This document shows positions 8,469-17,271 of a stretch of 51,317 nt of DNA, in pieces; within the stretch, counting starts at the first letter, position 1; each line of letters begins with the position of its first letter. The translations under genes were made by a program, and so were the position numbers. This DNA comes from Flavobacteriia bacterium (GTDB taxonomy: Bacteria; Bacteroidota; Bacteroidia; Flavobacteriales_D; Crocinitomicaceae). The DNA is taken from contig CANGZT010000004.1 of the NCBI GenBank assembly GCA_947458955.1, positions 1-51,317 of the forward strand. The letters run 5' to 3'. The notes under the pieces were generated by a model. It saw only the letters and a program-made list of their open reading frames with translations. It did no database searches and was not told where the DNA came from.

Positions 8469-9530
8469 TTAAGATCTGGATTTAATACCATTATACATTT
8501 CGGCCAAGGTTTCTTTTAAATCATATTTCCAATTCCAAGTAGGATAATGCGATTTAAATTTATTCAAATTACTGATATACCAAATATGATCACCTATTCG
8601 ATTGGTTTCAGAATAGCTAAAATTCATTTTATTCCCAGTAATTTCCTCACACAAATCGATTGCTTCCAACATACTACAATTCGCATGTCTTCCGCCTCCA
8701 GCGTTGTATACCTCTCCAGCTTTTGGATCTTGATAAAAATGCCAAAACATATTCACCAAATCGTAACTGTGAATATTATCACGCACTTGTTTGCCTTTAT
8801 AACCAAAGATCGTATAGTGATCTTTGGTGATAGCACATTTCATCAAATAAGCTAAAAATCCGTGTAATTGAGCTCCTGAATGATTCGGACCGGTTAAACA
8901 ACCACCTCTGAAAATACCTGTTTTAATACCAAAATAGTTTCCATATTCTTGTACCATGATATCAGCCGCTACTTTACTAGCGCCAAAAACAGAATGTTTG
9001 GTTTGATCTACACTCATTAATTCATCAATTCCATCCCTGAAATAAGGGTGCGTACCATCAATTTCCCAACGTTTATCTTGCTCAATTAAAGGCAAAAAAT
9101 TAGGCGTGTCTCCATATACTTTATTAGTAGATGTAAATATAAACACAGCATCAGGACAATGCAAACGACACATTTCTAACAAATTAATAGTACCAGTTGC
9201 ATTTACTCCAAAATCAGTTAAAGGCTCTCTCGCAGCCCAATCATGACTCGGCTGAGCTGCAGTATGAATAATCAAAGCAATATCTTTTCCAAATTTTTCA
9301 AAAATCGGAGATAAAGCTTCTATAGAACGTATATCTGCTTGATAGGATTTAAAATTATTACAAGATTCTTCCAATCTATTTTTATTCCAATTTGTTGAAC
9401 TTTCGCTTCCAAAAAAATAAGAGCGCATGTCATTGTCTATGCCAATCACTAAATCAAACTTTTTTGACATAAACTCTACCGACTCCCCTCCTATCAACCC
9501 CGAGGATCCCGTTACTAATGCTATTTTCAT
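8469..9530 (-). CDS. TyvE-like NAD-dependent epimerase/dehydratase (extended SDR)
   Basis: A 353-residue extended short-chain dehydrogenase/reductase acting on nucleotide sugars. The NAD-binding glycine motif is [11 protein letters not shown] (residues 8-17). [11 protein letters not shown] segment (132-141) matches CDP-paratose/tyvelose 2-epimerases, as do [14 protein letters not shown] and VYNAGGG later. The expected YxxxK catalytic pair reads Phe182-x-x-x-Lys186 (VFGASK), so the usual tyrosine is phenylalanine. Related sequences I recall share this, so it may be a family trait rather than a lesion, but it needs checking. It lies upstream of the GT2 gene with an 7-base gap and downstream of a second similar epimerase, separated by repeats. 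Substrate unknown; a C2 or C4 epimerase of a dideoxy sugar is plausible. Confidence 0.85.
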   Translation of the reverse strand: MKIALVTGSSGLIGGESVEFMSKKFDLVIGIDNDMRSYFFGSESSTNWNKNRLEESCNNFKSYQADIRSIEALSPIFEKFGKDIALIIHTAAQPSHDWAAREPLTDFGVNATGTINLLEMCRLHCPDAVFIFTSTNKVYGDTPNFLPLIEQDKRWEIDGTHPYFRDGIDELMSVDQTKHSVFGASKVAADIMVQEYGNYFGIKTGIFRGGCLTGPNHSGAQLHGFLAYLMKCAITKDHYTIFGYKGKQVRDNIHSYDLVNMFWHFYQDPKAGEVYNAGGGRHANCSMLEAIDLCEEITGNKMNFSYSETNRIGDHIWYISNLNKFKSHYPTWNWKYDLKETLAEMYNGIKSRS

Positions 9531-9610
9531 TTTTTACTTTATTTCTTTTATTTAAAATTTCATAAAACCACTCCCTCAAATTTACCCTTGTCAATTTAAC
9601 CCTATTGACT

Positions 9611-9728
9611 AATGACTATTTCTTCTATTGCCTTACCACTCTCTAGTGACTATTGACTAAAAACTATTGACTATTTCTTCTATTGCCTTATCACTCTCTA
9701 GTGACTATTGACTAAAAACTAATGACTA
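9611..9728. repeat. 55-bp tandem duplication with TGACTA heptamers
   Basis: Bases 9611-9665 and 9666-9720 are two head-to-tail copies of a 55-base unit that differ at two positions, followed by the first eight bases of a third copy (9721-9728). The unit contains TAGTGACTATTGACTAAAAAC, that is, the same TGACT heptamer family as at 1924-1965 and 43764-43805. It fills most of the 202-base gap between the two epimerase genes (9531-9732), which shows no gene. It runs in the same plus-strand orientation as the other two arrays although the flanking genes are on the minus strand. Confidence 0.93.
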
Positions 9729-9732
9729 ATAA

Positions 9733-10803
9733 TCACTCCAAAATAGGTTTCAACATCCCCTCATTCTCCTTCATCCAATCATATACATCTTGCATAATCA
9801 TTTCCACTGTGTATTTTGGCTCCCAACCAGACACTTTTCTTACTTCAGACGAGTCAGTTATATACCAAGGTATATCTGCCACGCGATTTTCTTTGACACT
9901 TTTAATTGGAATTTTATTTCCTGTGATCTTTTCGCAAATGTTTGTTAATTCTTGTAAAGAGACAGAAACGGTTTCTCCTCCTCCTACATTCCACGGTTTG
10001 CCAGCGTAAACGGAAGGATTTTCTAATTGAATTTCAAGCAATCGATACAAATCACTCACATGCAACATATCACGAACTTGTTTCCCCTCACCTCCAAAAC
10101 CAAAGTAACCTAATTCTTTTTTCCAAAAATGTTTTGCCATCCAAAGCACAACAACGCCTTGATCTACTTTCCCCATTTGCCATGCCCCTGTAAGTACACC
10201 GCAACGATTGACAATGGTTTTCAATCCATAAAAAGCAGCATATTCTTCTACAAGTAATTCAGCTGAAAGTTTTGTTGTTCCATAAAAAGAACGAGCACCG
10301 TTTAGAGGAAAAAATTCATTAACCCCATCATCACTAACACCAGGAATTTTATTTTGATTTGAATTAATCGAAAAACGAGTAGTTGATTCAATTAAAGGAA
10401 TCTCATTTAGTAAGCCAATAGGATAAACCCTACTTGTAGATAAGAGAACAAACAACGCTTTGTTTTTTAAAGCAAAATTTAAACAGTTTACCGTACCAAC
10501 TAAATTAGTATTGATTAAATAATCTGGAGTAGTTTCCATTCCCGAAACTACCGATGGTTCAGCGGCCGCATCAATGAGTATATCTATTGCTCCAACTTCA
10601 TCAAAATCTTCGATATTACGAATATCTCCATGAATAAATTGAATACCCAACTTTCTCAAGCGCGAAATATTCAATTCTGAACCTCTGCGTTTTAAGTTGT
10701 CTAATGCGATTATATGATGTGTTGAATTTGCTTTTTTAAATGCAATTGCCAAGTTTGAACCTACAAAACCACATCCTCCAGTTATTAATATTGTTTTTTG
10801 CAT
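9733..10803 (-). CDS. TyvE-like NAD-dependent nucleotide-sugar epimerase (extended SDR)
   Basis: A 356-residue extended SDR, paralogous to the product of 8469-9530. Glycine motif ITGGCGFVGSNLA (residues 7-19), STSRVYPIG at 122-130, intact catalytic Tyr174-x-x-x-Lys178 in SFYGTTK, then GKQVRDMLHVSDLYRL and WNVGGGETVS. This order and the GCGFVGSN start resemble CDP-paratose 2-epimerase (TyvE). The ATG at 10803 is preferred: an upstream reading to 10854 adds 17 residues before the Rossmann strand and overlaps the previous gene. No CDP-sugar synthesis genes (such as rfbF or rfbG) are in the window, so the donor sugar may come from elsewhere or the nucleotide may differ. Confidence 0.85.
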   Translation of the reverse strand: MQKTILITGGCGFVGSNLAIAFKKANSTHHIIALDNLKRRGSELNISRLRKLGIQFIHGDIRNIEDFDEVGAIDILIDAAAEPSVVSGMETTPDYLINTNLVGTVNCLNFALKNKALFVLLSTSRVYPIGLLNEIPLIESTTRFSINSNQNKIPGVSDDGVNEFFPLNGARSFYGTTKLSAELLVEEYAAFYGLKTIVNRCGVLTGAWQMGKVDQGVVVLWMAKHFWKKELGYFGFGGEGKQVRDMLHVSDLYRLLEIQLENPSVYAGKPWNVGGGETVSVSLQELTNICEKITGNKIPIKSVKENRVADIPWYITDSSEVRKVSGWEPKYTVEMIMQDVYDWMKENEGMLKPILE

Positions 10804-10826
10804 GAAGAAATTAAAGTTATACAAAT

Positions 10827-12056
10827 TTAAAAATTTAAATGTCGCAGATTCCAAAATAAATCTCTTAAGTATATTAAAAGATTATTTTGACCAAATTTAA
10901 AACCAACATCCACATGTTGCATCGTAAAACCAAAAACAAAAAAGAGTAAAATTAAAGATTTAATTAGTGTATTTTTAGAAATTATTTTATAGAAAATTTG
11001 AAGAAGCGAATACTGTAATGATTTATCAATATTTAAATAAAATAGGGAAATTATAAACAACATTGATATAAAATGTATGTTTAACCACCTCCCCCAATCT
11101 ATTGTTAAAAAGAATATTGGTAAACTGATAAAAAACAGAAAAAAATGAAAAAACAAAGTTTTTTTTATGTTTAATCTTAAAAACTGATTTTTTAAAATCA
11201 AAACTAAAAACACTGAGAAAGTAATAAAATAGGACACAATATACAAAATGTAATTATTTGTGAGTGCAAAAGTTAAAGCATTTACCTGACCTTTCCCAAA
11301 CCCTTCTTTGGGCCAAGAAAAAATACCATTCATTACATTGGAAGACACACCTAATTTTTTGAATATTTCCCAAGAATGCCCTTCATTTATTTCAGCTCCT
11401 ATTAAAAAAATTAGAAATGCAGGAACAAAAGTTGACAAACCTATCACTATTATTTTTAAGAAACTTCCTTTTTTGTATGTTAGAAAATCTTTAAAATAAA
11501 TAAGCAAGATATACGGTATGTAAAAAACAACCAGTTCATGAAACAAAGTAATTATAGATATTAATGTACTTAACAATCCAATGTACTTCCATGAATAAAC
11601 ATCAGTTTTTTTATATGAAATTGTAAAAAACAAAAAAAGATTAAACAATAAAATTTCTTTTCTTCCAAATGCGTATATATCATTAATAGGAAATAGTATA
11701 ACTGTTGGCAGAAAAGTAAATAATACCAGCCAAAAATTAAACTTTATTCGTCTAAAATAGGCTATAAATAATGTGACGAAAAGTACATATTGAACTGAAA
11801 TAAATAGAAAAACAAGTTTTCCAATATAAACACCTGAATTTCTCGACAGAAAAATAAAAAATGAACCTGATAATCCCCTACGTTTGAATCCACCATCTTC
11901 ATAGTTAATAAGCCAATCACCTAAAGCATATCCATCACACCAGGAAATACGCTTATAAAGGGAAGGTAAACCTAGCCATAAAAAAATAAACCCAACAACC
12001 ATTAACATGAGGGTCTGCCACTGGATAATTGAAAACTTATTTTGAATAAAATTCAT
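10827..12056 (-). CDS. Polytopic membrane protein, possible polymerase-like
   Basis: A 409-residue protein with about ten to twelve hydrophobic segments (first at 15-32, TLMLMVVGFIFLWLGLP). A conserved-looking loop after the first segment holds WCDGYALGDWLI and NYEDGGFKRRG (residues 39-61), and a second loop includes NDIYAFGRKE. Charged loops between segments are a feature of polysaccharide polymerases (Wzy-like, EpsG-like), but I do not recognise a named family with certainty. The start codon (12056) is one base from the stop of the upstream GT2 gene. Composition is very AT-rich. Role in chain assembly is inferred from context only. Confidence 0.68.
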   Translation of the reverse strand: MNFIQNKFSIIQWQTLMLMVVGFIFLWLGLPSLYKRISWCDGYALGDWLINYEDGGFKRRGLSGSFFIFLSRNSGVYIGKLVFLFISVQYVLFVTLFIAYFRRIKFNFWLVLFTFLPTVILFPINDIYAFGRKEILLFNLFLFFTISYKKTDVYSWKYIGLLSTLISIITLFHELVVFYIPYILLIYFKDFLTYKKGSFLKIIVIGLSTFVPAFLIFLIGAEINEGHSWEIFKKLGVSSNVMNGIFSWPKEGFGKGQVNALTFALTNNYILYIVSYFITFSVFLVLILKNQFLRLNIKKTLFFHFFLFFISLPIFFLTIDWGRWLNIHFISMLFIISLFYLNIDKSLQYSLLQIFYKIISKNTLIKSLILLFFVFGFTMQHVDVGFKFGQNNLLIYLRDLFWNLRHLNF

Positions 12057-12057
12057 T

Positions 12058-13023
12058 TTAAAACAATCTAAATGTAAGAAAAAGTTTCTGTTTCATTGTA
12101 AAAAAATCATTAAAAAGGATAGTAGAAAATAATTCTTTTAGTCCTACTTTTTCTTTTGTCAAGTAAATATCTCTTGCTTTAGTAGCAATAAGATGAAAAA
12201 CTCTTTTTTGAACTTCATTTGAGAGAGATAACTTTATTTTTTTATAATTATTAAAAAACAAAATTATCTGTTCAATAAAAAATTGATCGTAAAAAATTGA
12301 ACACATTTCATCTAAATTAGAAACTCCTTTAAAAACAGAATTAAAATAAGCTCTTTGTAAATTTTCAGCATTCAATTTTTGTAGTTCTCTGTGAACAGTA
12401 CTAATCTGATTTTCGTGTACACGATATTTGATGAGGCATTCAGGTATTATTTTTGCTTTCGTGAAAGCTAACATTAGAATCCACAAACCATAATCCTCTA
12501 CATGTAATTGATCTTTCTTATACAACAAATTATTTTCTCTCAAAACTAAACTACGCACCATAATAGTAGAATGTATAAATGGATTATGTGTAAGAAGAGC
12601 ACATCTAATATCTAGATCTTCTTCAACATATTTTATAATTTCATTCGTGTCTCCAAAACATTCAGCAAAGGATCCTACTATTCCATAATCAGGGTTTTTA
12701 TCCAAAAATGATATTTGTTTTTCAAATCGATCTAAAAAACTAATATCATCAGCATCAATGCGTGCAATATATTTCCCTTGTGCTAATTTCAAACCCAAAT
12801 TTAATGTGTCAATTAACTTTAAATTAGCTTCATTTTTAACATACTTTATTCTTTCATCCAGAAACTCTAGAATTACTTTTTCCGAAGAATCTGTAGAGCC
12901 GTCATTTATAACAATTAGTTCGAAATCAGAAAATGATTGATTTAAAACACTTTGTATTGATTCTCTTACGTACAATTCAGCATTGTAAATTGGCAATATA
13001 ACAGAGACTAACGGTGTACTCAT
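12058..13023 (-). CDS. Glycosyltransferase family 2
   Basis: A GT-A fold GT2 enzyme of 321 residues. It begins MSTPLVSVILPIYNAELYV, carries LIVINDGSTDSS near residue 36, and ARIDADDISFLDRF near 90 with the DADD metal-binding motif; FIHSTIMVR and VEDYGLWILM are typical of the GT2 acceptor half. I chose the ATG at 13023 so that the start falls just after the stop of the fucosyltransferase gene; an in-frame ATG six codons upstream (13041) is also possible and would overlap it. The C-terminal 90 residues are basic and likely peripheral to the membrane. Sugar unknown. Confidence 0.88.
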   Translation of the reverse strand: MSTPLVSVILPIYNAELYVRESIQSVLNQSFSDFELIVINDGSTDSSEKVILEFLDERIKYVKNEANLKLIDTLNLGLKLAQGKYIARIDADDISFLDRFEKQISFLDKNPDYGIVGSFAECFGDTNEIIKYVEEDLDIRCALLTHNPFIHSTIMVRSLVLRENNLLYKKDQLHVEDYGLWILMLAFTKAKIIPECLIKYRVHENQISTVHRELQKLNAENLQRAYFNSVFKGVSNLDEMCSIFYDQFFIEQIILFFNNYKKIKLSLSNEVQKRVFHLIATKARDIYLTKEKVGLKELFSTILFNDFFTMKQKLFLTFRLF

Positions 13024-13025
13024 AT

Positions 13026-13898
13026 TCAAATAGTTATCCATTCTATCGGTCTAAGATCTTGAGTCTGAGATTGTAATTTTTTATCAATAAACCATTGTTC
13101 TGGAGTTACAACCAATTTATCATTATTATCTGCTAACCATGCTGCCCACCATCCGAAGGTACTATTTGGAATGATAAAATGTTTACATAATGTCATTAAC
13201 TGTAAATAAGCAGAGAAGCGATCTCCTTTGTATAACTCATGAGATACAAAATGAATGGGTTCATCTAATTTAAAATGTGTTTTACACCAATCTACGTCAT
13301 CTGAAAAAACAAATATCTCGATATCTTCCCCAACTTTGTTCTTTACTAATTCTATAGCTTTGTAGTAATACTCTAAAGATGGAACTCCATGTGTTTGAAT
13401 TGCAGAAGGAATTGTTACAAAATCTGTTCGCCTAAAATTTACACATACACTATTTGTTATTTTAATTTTTTCACTTAATTTCGATTGATTTTCTGTTAAT
13501 GGGTTCTTAAACTTTAATTCCATTTTTAATTCTGTAGCAATCTCTTCGAAATATTTGAAACTTTGCCAATATCCGTCTATATATAAATCTCTTTTTTTAT
13601 AATTATTTGGAAGTTTTGTAAAATTAAACCCTTGTTCTTTAAATTCAAGAATTGGTTTTTTAAAAATTGATTTTTTATAAACCTTTGATTTAATTGAATT
13701 ATCAAAAAAATGATATGGCTTTAAATTAAATAAATCTAAATCGAACTCTCTATATACAAAATTCTCACGTTCTGTTCGATCGAGTAAAAAATCCAAATCT
13801 AACACCAAATCTGTATTCCATTGAGTTGCCAAACATCTCCCAAAAGCATATTGAAATAACTGGTTTCCCAAGCCCCCCATTAATTTTACAACTATCAT
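13026..13898 (-). CDS. Glycosyltransferase family 11 (alpha-1,2-fucosyltransferase-like)
   Basis: A 290-residue GT11 protein. The N-terminal MGGLGNQLFQYAFGRCLA (residues 7-24) is the family signature. CVNFRRTDFV (near 150) corresponds to the HxRRxD GDP-fucose-binding motif, with Asn in place of His as in many Bacteroidota members. EIFVFSDDVDWCKTHF and IIPNSTFGWWAAWL match the remaining conserved blocks. It should transfer fucose from GDP-fucose in alpha-1,2 linkage, but the GDP-fucose genes (gmd, fcl) are not in the window. Stop and start codons overlap by four bases with the FkbM gene upstream, so it is part of the same transcript. Confidence 0.92.
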   Translation of the reverse strand: MIVVKLMGGLGNQLFQYAFGRCLATQWNTDLVLDLDFLLDRTERENFVYREFDLDLFNLKPYHFFDNSIKSKVYKKSIFKKPILEFKEQGFNFTKLPNNYKKRDLYIDGYWQSFKYFEEIATELKMELKFKNPLTENQSKLSEKIKITNSVCVNFRRTDFVTIPSAIQTHGVPSLEYYYKAIELVKNKVGEDIEIFVFSDDVDWCKTHFKLDEPIHFVSHELYKGDRFSAYLQLMTLCKHFIIPNSTFGWWAAWLADNNDKLVVTPEQWFIDKKLQSQTQDLRPIEWITI

Positions 13899-14659
13899 CT
13901 AGAAAAATATTTTTTAAATAAATGATATATTAATCGAGTCACTTTTTTTCTAGGGAAATATGAATAGTTTACCCAAAGTTGATCTCCTGCAATGTGATTT
14001 ACTGTATCTTTTATTCTCACAAATCCTTTTGAAGATAAATAAATTTCAACATCATTTTTTAAAGGTTGATTCTTATATAACTCCATATTTTCAACTTCTA
14101 ACCAAATCATTTTTATAGAATCTATATAAGTTAATGCTCCTTCCAAAACCAATAACTCAGCTCCTTGAACATCCATATGGATAAAATCCACTACATTGAA
14201 TCCATTTGATTTTATGAATTCATATAACGTTATAGTTTTCACTTTAATTTCATCTTTAAATTCAAGCCAAGGAAGTACATCTTTAGTTTTAGCAGGAGGT
14301 AATAAAGAACTTGATTTATTACCAAAATCCCAATCTAACGAATGATCAATATTATCTGGTCTACCAGATGACAAATAAAAAGTTGCTTCACCTACTTCAT
14401 TACTTAGAGCTTTATCAACAATTCTAATATTATTAACATTATATTTTTTTAAATTCTTTCTAATTAATTCTTGATTATTAACAATAGGCTCAAAAGCATA
14501 GATTGTTGCATTTGGAAATAAAAAAGAATATTTAATTGAATCCAATCCATCACAGCTTCCAATATCCAAAATTAAATTTGGTTTTGAAAATTTAAAAAAG
14601 GATTCTAATTCATTTTTTATCTCTATTGGTGCTTTTATATATTCTTCATCACTATACAT
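13895..14659 (-). CDS. FkbM-family methyltransferase
   Basis: A 254-residue SAM-dependent methyltransferase of the FkbM family. Motif I is ILDIGSCDGLDS (about 30-41), followed by the acidic AFEP at the end of strand 2, and the family-typical DFIHMDVQGAELLVLEGA block near residues 164-181. FkbM proteins O-methylate sugars or polyketides; next to a GT11 and GT2 genes a sugar O-methyltransferase is likely. It overlaps the upstream GT2 gene by eight bases and the GT11 gene by four. The final 20 residues are basic and may be a weak membrane anchor. Methylated position unknown. Confidence 0.9.
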   Translation of the reverse strand: MYSDEEYIKAPIEIKNELESFFKFSKPNLILDIGSCDGLDSIKYSFLFPNATIYAFEPIVNNQELIRKNLKKYNVNNIRIVDKALSNEVGEATFYLSSGRPDNIDHSLDWDFGNKSSSLLPPAKTKDVLPWLEFKDEIKVKTITLYEFIKSNGFNVVDFIHMDVQGAELLVLEGALTYIDSIKMIWLEVENMELYKNQPLKNDVEIYLSSKGFVRIKDTVNHIAGDQLWVNYSYFPRKKVTRLIYHLFKKYFSR

Positions 14660-15479
14660 AGTATATTTTTTTTATCATCCTAAAAAATAAAAATTTAGAA
14701 TCTTTAATGGTTGATTTAAGGTATTTATAAATATGGTAAAAATAAAATATTTGTTTTGTGTAAGTTAATTTTTTTATGTATTTCTTAAACAAGTAGGTAT
14801 ATTCTCTAATTAACATTTCTGTATCTGCTATACATTGATTTGTAAGATTATGATTATCAATCACAGAAGTGTATAGAATTTTATCTACATATACCAAACC
14901 AATTTTATTTTTCAATAAAGAAATATAAAAATCAATATCTACCAACCATACTAATTTAGTGTCAAATTTTTTAATTTGAGATTTATGAAAAAGAACAGCT
15001 GAAGGCCCACCAATTATATTTCCTAAGATTAATTTTTCTGGTTGTAAATTAATTCTTTTAACCAGTTCTGAACTACTATAAAAATCTTTCTCTACACCTT
15101 TATTAATAGATTTTGAAGCACTAAAAACTAGACTTTTAGGATTTTCTAAAATACAATCAAGCATAATTTTCAAAGAGAAATTAGATATAAAATACTCATC
15201 GTGATGCAATATTTTAATATATTCACCTTGAGCTAATGAAATAGCATAATTCCAATTCTCAGGAGAACCTAAACTTGGTTTATTTTTAACATATTTTATT
15301 TTTGGTGAAAAAGTTTCATATTGTTTTACCAATTCAAAAACATCTTGTGTTGAACTATCATCAGAAATTATTATTTCAAATTCTACTTGCTGTTGAATAT
15401 ACACAGAATCTATCGCTTTTTTTAGATAATATGTTTGGTTATATGTAGGTATACAAATACTAATAAGGTTATTTTGCAT
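14652..15479 (-). CDS. Glycosyltransferase family 2
   Basis: A GT2 enzyme of 275 residues: ISICIPTYNQTYYLKKAIDS at the N-terminus (6-25), EIIISDDSST near 35, and KILHHDEYF near 92, where the usual DxDD motif is reduced to HHDE, a variant seen in several GT2 subgroups. GGPSAVLFHKSQI and WLVDIDFYISLL follow. The C-terminal tail is very basic and aromatic (KYIKKLTYTKQIFYFYHIYKY). It overlaps neighbours by 8 to 11 bases on both sides. Very AT-rich. Donor and acceptor unknown. Confidence 0.85.
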   Translation of the reverse strand: MQNNLISICIPTYNQTYYLKKAIDSVYIQQQVEFEIIISDDSSTQDVFELVKQYETFSPKIKYVKNKPSLGSPENWNYAISLAQGEYIKILHHDEYFISNFSLKIMLDCILENPKSLVFSASKSINKGVEKDFYSSSELVKRINLQPEKLILGNIIGGPSAVLFHKSQIKKFDTKLVWLVDIDFYISLLKNKIGLVYVDKILYTSVIDNHNLTNQCIADTEMLIREYTYLFKKYIKKLTYTKQIFYFYHIYKYLKSTIKDSKFLFFRMIKKIYYV

Positions 15480-16299
15480 TATGTAGAAATGTTTTAAATT
15501 TAAAATATCCGATTATTCCTAATATTTGAAACGAACAATAATTTTGTATTTTACTCACACACATGTCTTTATCATAATAACATCTTAAATAAGAATAAAA
15601 TTGTTTTAATAATTCTAACTCAATTTTAAAATCTCTTTTAGGATAGAGATAATTTAAATATGCATTTTTATACTGTAAAATAGCATCAAAATAGGTTTGA
15701 TCAACTTTACCTTCACTTTTATGTAAAAGCTTTATTTGTTTCGTGAAAATATTTTGATATTTAGTGCTAACCCTTTGACAGATATCTACATCATAGGCAT
15801 GAAACCCCTTTAAACTTTCATTAAAAGGGAACTCTATCCACACAGCCTTTCGCATGGCTAAAAATACCCCATCTAACAAATAAACAGGTGTTAAATCATC
15901 CCCTTGATTATCAAAGCGTATTGGTGCTTCTTTATATTTAAACCCCTGATGAATAAACACTTTATTAAATTTTTGATCTGGTAAATACCAACCTGAAGGA
16001 GTCGTAGGTAAATAAGTTGATCCTGCAACACCTATTAGTCCAATCTCTTTGTTTTCTAATAATGTTAATAAGGATTCATTCCAACAACTATTCATAAATT
16101 CTACGTCTTCGTGTACAAAGACAAGATTGTTAAATTGTGATTTTTTTGCTCCATTATTATATGCTTGTGTCAAACTTAATTTTTCAACAGTATTATCAAT
16201 TTTAATAATTTCAAAATCAAATGTACATGTATCCTTAATTGATTTTTCTAATAAATAAAAAAAATCAGGGTTTGTTGAACATGTTATTATAGAAATCAT
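15469..16299 (-). CDS. GT2-like glycosyltransferase (Glyco_tranf_2_5 type)
   Basis: A 276-residue protein with MISIITCSTNPDFFYLLEKS at the start, NTVEKLSLTQAYNNGAKKS, and the FVHEDVEFMN segment (about 62-71) that stands in place of the DxD motif, as in the GT2 subgroup with a truncated donor domain (Pfam Glyco_tranf_2_5). LLDGVFLAMRKAVW and FHAYDVDICQRV correspond to the acceptor and catalytic-base regions of that subgroup. It lies in a row of glycosyltransferases with overlapping ends, so a role in the same glycan is expected. Subgroup assignment is moderately sure. Confidence 0.78.
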   Translation of the reverse strand: MISIITCSTNPDFFYLLEKSIKDTCTFDFEIIKIDNTVEKLSLTQAYNNGAKKSQFNNLVFVHEDVEFMNSCWNESLLTLLENKEIGLIGVAGSTYLPTTPSGWYLPDQKFNKVFIHQGFKYKEAPIRFDNQGDDLTPVYLLDGVFLAMRKAVWIEFPFNESLKGFHAYDVDICQRVSTKYQNIFTKQIKLLHKSEGKVDQTYFDAILQYKNAYLNYLYPKRDFKIELELLKQFYSYLRCYYDKDMCVSKIQNYCSFQILGIIGYFKFKTFLHNAK

Positions 16300-16308
16300 C
16301 TCAAAAAT

Positions 16309-17271
16309 TTAAATGGAAAATAATAATTGCTTCAAAAACGAGAGCTTTTGTCTAAAATTAAATTTGAAAAGAAAAAAATTAAACTCCATCAATCCTAAAA
16401 TCGCTTTTGTCCTTTTTTTTTTTGATAAAAATAGCGTCTCCTCTAAAATCTCTTTTTTTAAATGATTTAGATTAATCTGATACACATTTATCAAATTAAA
16501 TTCTTTTAAAAGTTTATTCAATTCCTTTCTCAAAATGATGTCATATCTTCTTATAAAAGGAACACTACTAGTTGTCTCAGAGGTGGCTATAACACTTTTT
16601 TCATGAAATCGAAAATTATTTAATTTCTGATTTGTATAAAATAATGAACCATTTGTAATTAATATTTGAAGCCATAAAAACCAATCAGCACAATATTTTA
16701 TATCTTCTCTTGAACCTTTTACTAACTCAAAAGCTGATTTTCTAAAAACGACAGCACTTGCATTAGGAATAACATTCTTATGTATTAAAAATTTCTCAAT
16801 AAAATCTCTTCCATTTATTTTGAATTCGGTATCAAAAAGAGGTTTATCTAACATATCTGTTTGAAAATGCCAATCGCCAATTATCTCCCCCTTGTAATCC
16901 ATTCTATTTGATTGAGAATATGCCAACACAACATTTTTATCAGTAAATCTTTGAACTAATTTTTCTAAAAAGTGGCTATCACAAGTATCATCAGATTCTG
17001 CAATCCAAATTAAATCCCCTTGGGCTAAATTGACTCCTTTATTCCATTGTTTATAATTAGAACCGCTATTCTCTTTATTAACAATAAAATGAGAAACTTT
17101 TGGGTGTAAACGATATTTATTTAAAATTTCTACACTATTGTCTGTTGAACAATCATCCAATAATATCAGCTCAAAATTAGTATATGTTTGACTTAATATA
17201 GATTGAATTCTATCTTCTATATAATTACAATGATTATAATTTGGTACAATTACACTAATAAACTTTAGCAT
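16309..17271 (-). CDS. Glycosyltransferase family 2
   Basis: A 320-residue GT2 enzyme. ISVIVPNYNHCNYIEDRIQS starts the donor domain (5-24), FELILLDDCSTDNS is at about 36-49, and IWIAESDDTCD holds the SDD metal-binding motif near residue 93. The NASAVVFRKS and CADWFLWLQIL blocks are typical of GT2 enzymes resembling rhamnosyl- or galactosyltransferases of O-antigen clusters. The start ATG touches the stop of the upstream GT4 gene (shared base 17271). The C-terminus is basic. Sugar specificity unknown. Confidence 0.88.
   Translation of the reverse strand: MLKFISVIVPNYNHCNYIEDRIQSILSQTYTNFELILLDDCSTDNSVEILNKYRLHPKVSHFIVNKENSGSNYKQWNKGVNLAQGDLIWIAESDDTCDSHFLEKLVQRFTDKNVVLAYSQSNRMDYKGEIIGDWHFQTDMLDKPLFDTEFKINGRDFIEKFLIHKNVIPNASAVVFRKSAFELVKGSREDIKYCADWFLWLQILITNGSLFYTNQKLNNFRFHEKSVIATSETTSSVPFIRRYDIILRKELNKLLKEFNLINVYQINLNHLKKEILEETLFLSKKKRTKAILGLMEFNFFLFKFNFRQKLSFLKQLLFSI

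Noticed and set aside
10804-10854. 17-residue N-terminal extension of the second epimerase
   Set aside because: It precedes the Rossmann start and overlaps the upstream gene; the ATG at 10803 matches the family start.
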